From Glebionis coronaria (taxonomy: Eukaryota; Streptophyta; Magnoliopsida; Asterales; Asteraceae): a DNA stretch of 64,000 nucleotides. Shown in pieces: positions 1-9,141 of the stretch. The notes below the pieces were generated by a model. That model saw nothing but the letters and a program-made list of their open reading frames with translations. It was not told where the DNA came from and did not search any database. The position numbers and the translations under genes were made by a program. The stretch is taken from positions 494,905,627 to 494,969,626 of the forward strand of contig CM046881.1 in assembly GCA_025667525.1 (NCBI GenBank), written 5' to 3'. Each line of letters starts with the position of its first letter. The stretch's first letter is position 1.

Positions 1-2
1 TT

Positions 3-2849
3 TTTCCACCATCAAAAACAACACACTTAAAAAATGAGATTTCACGATTTGTGCAACGTAACAATGAAAGTTTTTCAATGGCATGGGAACGATTTAAGGA
101 GATGTTGCATGAATGTCCTCACCATGATTTTTCGGAATTGCATCAAATTGATACATTTTATAATGGGCTTAATGATCATGAACGAGATTATTTGAACGCC
201 GCCGCGGGTGGTAATTTTTTGTGCAAGACGACAAATGAGGCTTTACAAATCATTGAAAATCGATCTAAGGTTTATAGCCCTCGTAACACACCGAGTGTTG
301 CCAATATGGGTTCATCATCGTCGTCACAATCGTCTCGTAGCATTAATGCCTTACATGATGAAGCTAATGAGGAAAATCGGTTTTTTGATAGATTTGCTAA
401 TCTAATGTCCCATTGGAAGGCTCAAGAAGCTTCCAATTCCGCTTCGGTTAAAGCGGTTGCTAAGAGTTGTTTATCGTGTGGAGGAGCTCATGATCTTTCC
501 GAGTGCATTACCGCGGATGGTAACACTTCGAGTGCTTATGTAGCAACGGGAACTTACAACCAAAACGGCCAAGGTTCCCGCCAAAATCAAGCTCCACCAA
601 ACCAAAATGCTAACAATTATCGAAACAACAACCAAGGTAATTACCAAGGCAACACACGCAATTACAACAAAGGGAATTATCAAAGTGGGAATGGACAAAT
701 CTCTAATCAAAACCAAAACCGTGATTTTCAAAATACTACACAAGGTTTTCAAAATGCTCACACAAAAAATTTGCAAGGAGAATTTTTAGATTATGCTAAA
801 GCAAATGATGCTAAATTTGATAATATGCAACGTGAGATGATTAGCTTAAGGTCCGAGTTGAAAAACGAGCTTAAAAATGAACTTGCTAATGAACTTAAAA
901 CTCATGCAAATAAAATGGAAGGAAATGTCCAACGTCTTCAACAAAACCAACAAAAAATGGAATTAGGACAACATGAGATTAAGCAAGAGTTATTGAAAGC
1001 GGATGCTAGGCAATCTAAATTTGAGGACCGTATGGCTAAAATGTTCGAAGCAATCATGTGTAAGCCCTCTTCTTCGGGTGGTCTTCCTAGTGATACCATT
1101 AACAACCCGAAGGGAGAAATGAAGGTTATTACTACACGAAGTGGTAAAACTTTCAAGGAACCAATCTCTCGACCAAGTACTTCTACGGAGAAGGAAATCG
1201 AGAAAGAACCCGAGGTGATGGTCGAAAAGGAGCACATTACAATCCCACGAAGTACCGCTCAAACCACACCTACGGTTACACCAATACCAATTGTGGAACC
1301 CGAGATTCCAAGGCCGTTGCCTAATGACCAACCCACACCACCTTTACCTTACCCTTCGAGACGAAACAAAGAGAAAGCACAAGAACGGAACAATTATCAA
1401 TTTGAGCTATTCATGAAAATGTTTCGTGATTTGCATTTTAACATAAGTTTTGCCGATGCTTTAATCATGATGCCTCGATTCGCCGCAAACTTCAAAAGTA
1501 TGCTAAACAACAAAGAGAAGTTACAACAATCGTCTAGTTGTTCATCGGTTTTTCTAAGCCGCATACCACAAAAAGTCGGTGATCCCGGTAAATTTTTGAT
1601 TCCGTGTGCTATTCAAGATATGGAGGAATGCTACGCCTTGGCCGATCTTGGTGCTAGTATTAATTTAATGCCTCTCGAGATTTTCAAATCGCTTTCACTT
1701 CCGGCTCTTACTCCTTCGAACATGTCCATCGAGATGGCCGATCATTCTACGATCATGGCATGTGGAGTAGCCGAGGACGTTTTCGTTAAAGTCGGAAAGT
1801 TTTACTATCCCGTTGACTTTATCGTTGTAGACATTCCCATCGATCGAAAAGTTCCTCTCATTTTGGGTCGTTCATTTTTGGATACATCAAGAGCACTTAT
1901 CGATGTTCATGCTCGAAAAATCACCCTTCGTTTCAATGAAGAAGAACTTGTCATCAATGCAACACAAAACTCCAATCTTTCTCATGTATATTCTATTGCA
2001 ACTTTAAACCATGGTGATTCGACCAAAGTCGTTTGCAAAGAATTTTCACCAAGAGTTTTAGGGAATGTCTCCAAAAACAATTTACCATTTCCTCCGCCGG
2101 TGGAGGTTATGAGTGCTAAGCCTACAAAGAAGAAACCATCAATACTTGAATCGAAAAATCCTTCGCCACCTTCATTCTTGAAAAGTGTTGATAAGTTGCC
2201 GGTTTCTACGGAAGATCTTTCGGATGATGAATATGTTGGCCCCGATGGGGAGGTTTTCTTCGTCGATAAACGTTTTGAGAACTTGCCACCACCAAAACCA
2301 AAACGGTTTCAAAATGTGAGAATTTTTAGTGTGACTAACATCGTCTTAGAAACACCGAATATTTTCGACATAATCAAAAAGGGTTTTCATAAGGAGAGTT
2401 TAAAAGATAACAAAGGAAAAGATCTTAAATGTGATTTAATTGATTTTTCTACAAATCTAACTCCGTCATCACCACGTGATTTGAGTACTACAAACTCGTC
2501 TACTCCTTTTGACGATGTTTTGTGTGGTCCTAGTATGGGGGAAGCCCCTTATGTTCCCTCATCCTTGTCCACCGAGGACGAGATCTTCGATCCCGGAATT
2601 TCATGTAAAGGGAAATCTCGGTCTTCCACCGATGCAATAAATGGAAAATCTTTCTATTTGCTTGGTGTGAGTCTACCTCGAGTAGCTCAAACGTTTGTCT
2701 TACCAATTGTCTCACCCTTCTATTTCTCATCTATTTTCTTCAAACTCTTTGAGTTTATGGCACATGTTCAAGTGGTGTTGATTTGTTTTTCCAATGGAAA
2801 CGAGAACGCCATCTTCGACCCCGGTATTTTGCATCATCTAAGGACTTAG
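3..2849 (+). CDS. Retrotransposon gag-protease polyprotein, no polymerase (5' partial)
   Basis: Structural gag fused to an aspartic protease; expected to build virus-like particles and process the polyprotein. The frame is open from the window edge, so the true start is upstream. By residue of the visible part: capsid-like gag to about 85; zinc knuckle near 157-168 (CLSCGGAHDLSEC, CX2CX3HX4C); Asn/Gln-rich linker 180-240; charged coiled coil about 270-355 with KNEL-type repeats; retropepsin-like domain near 530-650 with DLGAS where DTGAS is usual and ILGRSFL as the second signature. In the related full-length elements RT follows. Here the chain instead runs about 300 residues through an acidic segment and a hydrophobic stretch, with IFDPGI occurring twice, before an ordinary stop. 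That C-terminus is unknown to me. No internal stops, so the gene looks recently functional. Confidence 0.85.
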   Translation, partial: FPPSKTTHLKNEISRFVQRNNESFSMAWERFKEMLHECPHHDFSELHQIDTFYNGLNDHERDYLNAAAGGNFLCKTTNEALQIIENRSKVYSPRNTPSVANMGSSSSSQSSRSINALHDEANEENRFFDRFANLMSHWKAQEASNSASVKAVAKSCLSCGGAHDLSECITADGNTSSAYVATGTYNQNGQGSRQNQAPPNQNANNYRNNNQGNYQGNTRNYNKGNYQSGNGQISNQNQNRDFQNTTQGFQNAHTKNLQGEFLDYAKANDAKFDNMQREMISLRSELKNELKNELANELKTHANKMEGNVQRLQQNQQKMELGQHEIKQELLKADARQSKFEDRMAKMFEAIMCKPSSSGGLPSDTINNPKGEMKVITTRSGKTFKEPISRPSTSTEKEIEKEPEVMVEKEHITIPRSTAQTTPTVTPIPIVEPEIPRPLPNDQPTPPLPYPSRRNKEKAQERNNYQFELFMKMFRDLHFNISFADALIMMPRFAANFKSMLNNKEKLQQSSSCSSVFLSRIPQKVGDPGKFLIPCAIQDMEECYALADLGASINLMPLEIFKSLSLPALTPSNMSIEMADHSTIMACGVAEDVFVKVGKFYYPVDFIVVDIPIDRKVPLILGRSFLDTSRALIDVHARKITLRFNEEELVINATQNSNLSHVYSIATLNHGDSTKVVCKEFSPRVLGNVSKNNLPFPPPVEVMSAKPTKKKPSILESKNPSPPSFLKSVDKLPVSTEDLSDDEYVGPDGEVFFVDKRFENLPPPKPKRFQNVRIFSVTNIVLETPNIFDIIKKGFHKESLKDNKGKDLKCDLIDFSTNLTPSSPRDLSTTNSSTPFDDVLCGPSMGEAPYVPSSLSTEDEIFDPGISCKGKSRSSTDAINGKSFYLLGVSLPRVAQTFVLPIVSPFYFSSIFFKLFEFMAHVQVVLICFSNGNENAIFDPGILHHLRT

Positions 2850-5109
2850 TCCTTTATACCGGTTGCTTTTTGGGCCTTGTTTATCATGTAAGCCCCATTA
2901 AAAATTGACCACACCATTGATGTCCCTAAATGTTCACATTTTGAGGGGATCGAGTCGAGCTCATGACTCGGTAATCAAAAACGAGGTGCCTCGTGTGGGA
3001 AATCCCATGCTTATCTTTATGCTTTATGTTCACTAATAAGGGGACTTGTACCCTTCCAACTCGTTGTCTCGTGGTTGTTTGTGATTGTGTTATCTAGATC
3101 ATCATCATCGTCTACGATTGAAGACTCTCGTGTTCGTTTACGTGAGCCTCCATCGTTCGTTTGAAGAAGTTTTTCACGATTCCATGACATATCCTTTATT
3201 GTTCTAACAATTATCTTTTAGCATAATTAATAAACGGCTTTAGATATATTGTTGATCACCCTTTCCGTGCTAGATCCTAAGCATTCGATTCTTCGTCTCT
3301 AGTATGGGGGTGCTCCACCTTTAGACTCGAAACATTGAGGACAATGTTTACTTTTAGTATGGGGGGGTGAATAGGTACTTGCTTTGCTACGCCCTCACGT
3401 TTTCCAACTTTCAATGTTTTGTTTTGCTAAATAAGGCTAAAAATGGCCAAATTTTAAAATTTTTTCGTAGTTTTCATAAGTGTTTTTAAGACACGAATGT
3501 ATATTTTCCGATGGGTAGAATAAGAGTTAATTTTTGGCTTGATGGGCATTTGGAGCCATTTACATTCCTTAACCCGCTCAATTCAAGTTTTGCTAGACTT
3601 TTATATAGGGAGCTTTAAAACGCGAAAGTCTTAATTCATTCGGATTAAGAACAAGAACTTTTCGCAAGTTCCTATAATTGATTCTAGAAAGTCACTTATC
3701 AAGGGAACTATAAAACGCATTCTCTAAACTTGAAAAAGTCCAAGAAAGTGCAAGATCCTATAGGTGGCTTGAAAACCCAAAAATTTGATTTGATATAGTC
3801 TTAATGAAAGCTAATCCAAATTTGGCTTAATTTTGACTTGCATGGCTAAGTATTCACGAGTCTCTTTAATTAGAGGTCTTTAAATAGTGAAGAACGAGAA
3901 ATGATAGAGTTAGACAAGTGATCATGCTAAACGTAGAACATGAAAGTGTTCTTTCAAAAACTCATATGTTTTTAATTGTGGCTTTTTCTTCCCATAAGAT
4001 CAATGCATTAGGAATAAAACATAATTGCAATAAGTAAGGTCGTACGGTTTGAAAAGATACTTAGCCTCTAGCGCAAGATCGTTTAAAAGTTGCTCGGGGT
4101 TGAATAGAGTTCATAGCCAAGGCATAACTTATTGAAGCGGGACGCGAAGATTGGCGATTATCCAAAAAGGCCCTAACAAGGCATGAGGAGCTCTATTTTT
4201 GCTAAAGATCCAAAGATGATGTGAAGTATCATTATTCCAAAATCAATATGAAGGATCGAGACACACGACGAGAAGCTATTACTCCCCTAAAGAATGGAGA
4301 AAGTCTATCCAAAAAGACCCTAACAAGGTATGAGGATAAATATATCCAAGTCCGAAAAGGAGGCGGATCGTTGTATATCAAAATCCAAAGTAAAGATTGA
4401 AGAAAAATGATGAAGTCGTGGTCCTATATGAAGAATCTCTCAAAAACGTCAAGTGAAGAAATTCCAATTATATGAAGAGAAGACCATAATTTCGAGAACG
4501 TCTTCCCAAGATTTGAAGTATGAAGTACATGCCAAATATCGGTCCGAGAAAGGTCTCAAATCGTGAAACGAGTTATGCCAAGATATGAACTTAAGGAGAT
4601 ACACGAGAAGCCGTTTTAAAAGATTTTGTCCTTCGGCTAACTATTGATCAAATCGTGCTACTTTGCTTTCGGACTAATAACTACTCAAATAAGTCAATAT
4701 GAATCACTTGTGATCCATGAAAAATAGATAAAAAAAATTGCTAGTAACCCATTTCCTTTTATAATAACTAGGATTGCGGGGAGAAAAAGTATTACACAAT
4801 TTGGACGTATGAGTAGTGTTAGCATTGTGACTTGTACCAACAATGATCTTGTTTTTGCACTTAGCATGGAATGTATGACAATCAAGGATGACGAAATTTA
4901 CTCTAAGGGACATTAACTTGTTTCTATTCTTAGACCCTAAAAGTCACATTTTGGTGATGAAAATCATACATTATGTCTTTACACATTCTCGTAGTATGTT
5001 GCAAGTCTTTTACTCTTCAATAAAGGTTAATAAAATTGAACTTTGGTGATGCTTAGATACTTTATTCTAGCATTGCGTGAGGGCACGGCAATGGCTTAGT
5101 ATGGGGGAG
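2850..5109 (+). other. 3' non-coding region of the pol-less Athila element
   Basis: No convincing ORF. The first 150 bases match the sequence directly after the pol stop of the complete Athila element (from 41789), including a shared block around ATGACTCGGT.ATCAAAAAC. It contains G-rich tracts resembling the terminal polypurine tract at about 3305 and 3358, and the phrase cattgaggacaatgttta at 3336 shared with 42137. From about 4085 to 4620 it is clearly homologous to 42680-43230 of the complete element, including a repeated motif of about 28 nt at 4161 and 4308. Homology in non-coding sequence despite unrelated LTRs suggests a shared cis function. Confidence 0.7.
5098..5109 (+). promoter_or_regulatory. 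Polypurine tract, plus-strand primer site
   Basis: AGTATGGGGGAG directly abuts the TG of the 3' LTR, the position and composition expected of the RNase H-resistant primer for plus-strand DNA synthesis. The same core (AGTATGGGGG) also occurs internally near 3303 and 3355. Confidence 0.8.
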
Positions 5110-6169
5110 TGATGAGATGGCATTTATACATGATCTCATCGTTCTTTTCGGGCTTTAAATGCATAAAAATGTCATAAAATACCATATATATGCTTGTGTT
5201 TGTTTACTTGTGTGTTTTAGGTATGGATATCGTGAAAAAGACAAAAGATCACAAGAATCAAGGAAAAACGAACACGAGAAACGAAGCCGTACAAAGAACC
5301 GGGCCCTAATCATGGAATTTTCATCAAATACCCTTAAAGACTTGAAGACAAAACAAGATTGATCATCATTTATTGAAGAAATGACACTTAAAACCCTTGT
5401 ATATTAATAATTACAAGTTTGGTCCCTTAAGTTTGTCAAAATTGCAAAAAGGTCCTTCAACTTTGAAGAAATGGCAAGATTAGTCCCTCAACAAATTCAA
5501 ATTGCCAAAAATGGTCCCTCATGAAGATTAAGATGCAAGGAAGACCTTTGAAGATCAAAATTGTCCAATATCAGCCCTTGAAGAATCACCAAATGGCAAA
5601 AATCATCCTTGAAACCTTTTTCCAAAAGTATTGTGCCAAAATTGCAAAAATGTGAAAGTTATTATCAAAGGGATGCAAGTTTTAGGGCTGGAAATCTTTA
5701 AAAGCCAAAAAAACCAAAAACCAAGGACCAAAAGTGACAACTGTGAAACATTTAAAAGAAAAGGGCGCCTAACACTTTCTTTCCCCCTTTTTAGGATCAA
5801 AATGGTAACTGTTCATCATTCTTACCCACCCAAAAATTACCCCGACCTTCCCTTGGGTAAAACTCAATTAAACTCTCACACACTTAATTCACACGTACCT
5901 AAACTCAACCCACTCCTAAAAACCTGCATCCCACACATGTGCACCAAACCCCCAATTCCCCAATCCACCAATCACATCATTCCTTAGCCCCCAAGCATCA
6001 TGACGTGTCCACAATGAACGTCCAAGATTATTTGCTTCCTCCCAAAGCAAAATAAACGTTCAAGATCAAATGGACAGCTCAAACACACCAAAAACGTCCA
6101 AGGGCATAATAGGGATTTTTCTATGCATTAGGGTTTTGTATTTTTGATTCTAGTATGTTCTTAGGCCTC

Positions 6170-6176
6170 TATAAAA
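6170..6176 (+). promoter_or_regulatory. TATA box of the 3.7-kb LTR
   Basis: TATAAAA in the context cctctataaaaggagc, followed about 30 bp later by a pyrimidine-rich start-like region. It occupies the same relative place as the TATA boxes in the other Athila LTRs of this window, upstream of a motif cluster. Confidence 0.6.
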
Positions 6177-7596
6177 GGAGCTCACAGGTTGTGTGAAGCC
6201 CTTTGTTCCAGTTTCAATTCTCTCACTTGTAATTCCTTTTTAAAGAAATAAAAAGTTTGGTTTTTGAATAATTCAAGTGTAATTCCTTTTTTATTGTTTT
6301 TAAAAGATTGTGTGTTGTGAGGAGATTGAGACTGAGTTCCATCTTTTAATTTGGTTAAGTGATTTGTGTTTTAAAAATTGTTTCAAGGTTTTTGAAAATT
6401 TGGAAGATTTTTGAGAAATCTGTCCAAGGTTTTTGGTGTTAAGGATTTGAAGTAATTGGTGATTTTAGGGATATAAAAACGTTTTTAGAAAATTAAAAAA
6501 GGTTTGGAAAAAGTTTAATAAAGAAAGAAGAGAAACAAAATATTTATATTTTGCATATTGGTATTTTGTTTTTGGTTTGATTGTTCATAAGCAGGTGAAA
6601 GGCTTGTTGATTTAGTTCAGCTCCAACCCGAGTTGGATTGGAGGAGGATTTTCATCCTCTAGGTTCTTGGATGTAAGAACCTAAGGTAAACTCCTTTTTC
6701 TCTTGAAAAGTTCAAAAATAGTAGTTTGTATGATCTTATGTGATTCTGTGCATAAGTGTGTTTGAGGTGTTGGATTTGTGTTTATGTTATGTTATATGCA
6801 TGCTAGATGTTAATGGAACCAGTTAGAATAGCTTTTGCAAGGTTTTGAAGTGTTAAAAGTTAGTTTACAGAAATAAAGAGGTGTTTGGCAATACGTTTTA
6901 GCAGGGGATGGATCTTAATTAGTGATTATTAAGGGAGTTAGAGTTAGTAATTTAAGTTAAGTTAGGTTATAGTAAGTTAATAATCTACTTTGGGAGGTTT
7001 TGAAACAGATTGGTATGCTTAAAAGTGAAAATCAAGTGTTAAAAACCTGCAAGTCATATTCTGCTTATATTTGGTAAGATTTTGGTGCTTGATTTTGGAT
7101 TTCTGTGTAGTAATAGGGTAATTTTAGGTTTGAATTGGATTGTATGCCAACTTGTGAGTTTGTGTACACGATTTGGTAGCTTTAAGTTCATTGGATTGCA
7201 AGTTTTTAGCCTAAGAGTCCACAGACCCTCCTAATCTGTCACAGAGAACTAGATAGCCTATTTGTGCATCAGTTTTGATCTTGTGTGCATCTGTTTTGCC
7301 TAATTGGTGTGCTATTTGGTTTATACTTGTTGATCTTGACTTCTTGTGATCAAAGGATCACAAGAGTGCCCCTCTTTGTTCCAAAATATCATACCAAATA
7401 AGCATAAAGCCCAAGTCCTCTTGGCTTATAATCAGCAAAACGCAAAGTGTATCCTGCTTGTGTCAACATACAAGTCTGTCACGTTTTGATTTGGAATTGG
7501 CTTTAAATCTTGTCAAAAAGGAAAGTGGAATTGAGATTACAAGTCTAGAGGTCTCTGTTTGGTTTGGAAAAGTTTAAAAAGAAGAAAAAAATACAA

Positions 7597-7702
7597 GTTG
7601 CGCAGCAAGACCTACCTATTGCGGCGCAACTGAAGGAGCTACAGATCAAGGTACTCTCGTTTCACTAGTTGCGGCGCAAGACAAAAGCGTTGCGGCGCAA
7701 CT
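7597..7702 (+). repeat. Cluster of GTTGCGGCGCAAC-like near-palindromes in LTR leader
   Basis: Three copies of the core TTGCGGCGCAA (about 7618, 7669, 7689) plus one diverged copy at 7597 (GTTGCGCAGCAAG) within 106 bp. Each copy is nearly its own reverse complement. The cluster is about 1.4 kb downstream of the TATA box, so it would be transcribed as part of the LTR leader. Confidence 0.7.
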
Positions 7703-7714
7703 AAGTGATAAAAA

Positions 7715-7795
7715 GGGGGGGGGGGGGTTACACGCCTCGAACCCGTGACCAGCCGTTCAACAACCCAACGTGTTAACCAAATGCGCCCTGGGGAC
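7715..7795 (-). other. tRNA-like sequence with A-box/B-box-like blocks and a C13 tract
   Basis: On the minus strand, a block beginning GGGCGCATTTGGTTAACACG is followed about 35 bases on by GGTCACGGGTTCGAGGC, which resembles a Pol III B box in its tRNA T-arm context. It ends in a 13-C run and then TTTTT (plus-strand AAAAA then G13). It does not fold into a complete canonical cloverleaf by eye, so I call it a tRNA-derived relic or SINE-like fragment, not a tRNA gene. Confidence 0.35.
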
Positions 7796-8838
7796 TTTGA
7801 CTGAGAGTTTTGTTTTCAAAACATACTTAACACGTTTCTCTTTTGTCCTTTATTAAATAAGCCGTAGCTATATTAGTTTATTTTCAGCTTATTTTTAAGC
7901 TAACTTTGTCTAGCTTATTTTTCTTAGGGCCTTTATAGTATTTAAGATTTTTAGAATTTGGTTTCATATTTTTCCTTTTATTAGTTTATTTATTAGAATT
8001 TAATTAATAGACGAATTTAATAAATCATTAAAAAATACCAAAAATAGTTTTTATTTTTAGGAAAAATATTTTTTAGTTTTTAAAATATATTTTTGAGGTT
8101 TACATATAGTTTTGGTGTTATAAACTTTAATTTTTAATTTTATAATATTTAAAGGTTTTTTATAAACTTTGAAGATTTTTATAAAATTATTAAAAAAAGT
8201 TTAGGACTTCTAATTTGTGTTTTTCTCTTAATTATATTATTTAGGATTTTTAGAAATTTTTTATTTCAAATTTTAGAAACTTTTATTTTTTAGTAATATT
8301 TTAATATTATTTTATTATTTAATTTTCAAAATTTTATTTTTCTTTCTTTTTCATTTTTCCTAGGTTCTTTATCATAAATTAGGACTATTTCCATTTTTAG
8401 AATAATTTTCTAGCTTTTAGATTTATTTTTATAATTATTTTAAGTTTAATTGGGTTTTAAATTATTTTTAATCATTTTTAGGGTTATAAAAATAGTTTTA
8501 ATAGGTTTTAATTTTTAGAAAATTACTTTTTAGTCTTATAATAATATAAGTTGAGTAATTATTCAATAAAATCATATTTTAGACATTTGAATTAGTTAAA
8601 TTTAATTTTAGGGCTTTAATTAGCATTTAAAATTAATTATTTAATTAATAAAAGGTTTTAAAATATCTTTGTTGGATTTTTATCTTCATTTATATTATTT
8701 TAGACTTCTTTTTAAAGTCTTTTTAATTTTGTTTTTGGTTTTAGCTTAATTTTTAATTTTTGTGTTTTTCTACGGCTTTACGTTTACGTTTTTTACGTCA
8801 TAGTGTAATTTTCACGTAACCGTCATTCCATCTCATCA

Positions 8839-9141
8839 ATATTAATCTCAAAGAAATACAAGTTAATTCACAACACCATACCTCCTTGGGAAACGAACTT
8901 TTTTCTCTCATTTTATTTGATTGTGGGTCATTTGTGCACGGTTTTCCTAAACCGTCGTACCTAATACTTACCGCTCATATTTAGTTGCTTGTTTTTCCTA
9001 AAGCAAGTTATCTAAATTTACTACAATCAAGAACATATTTTAGGGGATTTTAACATTGTTTCTCGACTTCAACTCACAACAACAAACACATTTACTTTCT
9101 TTCATTGATCGATCAAAGTTTGTAAATCTTAACTTATTGAA
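8839..9141 (+). other. Leader remnant upstream of Copia gag ORF
   Basis: About 300 bp between the end of the Athila LTR and the Copia start codon. It has no ORF, no recognisable initiator-Met primer binding site, and no similarity by eye to the Copia 3' LTR at 20613. I infer it is the right part of the Copia leader, cut off from its 5' LTR by insertion of the Athila element. The first bases after the LTR, ATATT, would be the right target duplication if so. Confidence 0.5.

Larger units (their letters stand above)
1..8838 (+). mobile_element. Athila-lineage Ty3/Gypsy element lacking pol, 5' part outside window
   Basis: Right-hand part of an LTR retrotransposon. In order it shows a gag-protease ORF open to the left edge, a 2.3-kb non-coding 3' region, a polypurine tract and a 3' LTR starting TGATGAGATGG and ending CCATCTCATCA. 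The gag, its CX2CX3HX4C knuckle, the protease and the 3' non-coding sequence all match the complete Athila element at 34317-45307, but no RT, RNase H or integrase lies between protease and 3' region. I infer a non-autonomous derivative. The element appears to sit inside the leader of the Copia element whose ORFs start at 9142; its left target duplication would be outside the window, so this nesting is unproven. Confidence 0.8.
5110..8838 (+). repeat. 3' LTR of the pol-less Athila element (3729 bp)
   Basis: Begins TGATGAGATGG straight after a polypurine tract and ends CCATCTCATCA, a perfect 11-bp inverted terminal repeat. A TATA box at 6170 gives a U3 of about 1.06 kb and leaves about 2.6 kb of R/U5, unusually long. 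U3 contains several imperfect repeats of a 'ggtccctcaactt' type at 5410-5530. The downstream part contains GTTGCGGCGCAAC-type motifs at 7597-7702, a 13-G run at 7715, and a very AT-rich stretch from 7850 to 8780. The 5' LTR is outside the window, so the length cannot be confirmed by pairing, and an older insertion inside the LTR is possible. I see no coding capacity. Confidence 0.78.

Noticed and set aside
471..1331. Antisense ORFs within the gag-protease gene
   Set aside because: They lie opposite an intact sense ORF with clear domains and have no recognisable domains themselves.
5631..5987. 118-codon ORF in the 3.7-kb LTR
   Set aside because: Lies in U3 within repeated 'ggtccctcaac' sequence; Lys- and Pro-rich without domain, no relative in the other LTRs.
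7728..7795. Functional tRNA gene
   Set aside because: Box-like blocks are present but I could not form acceptor and anticodon stems.
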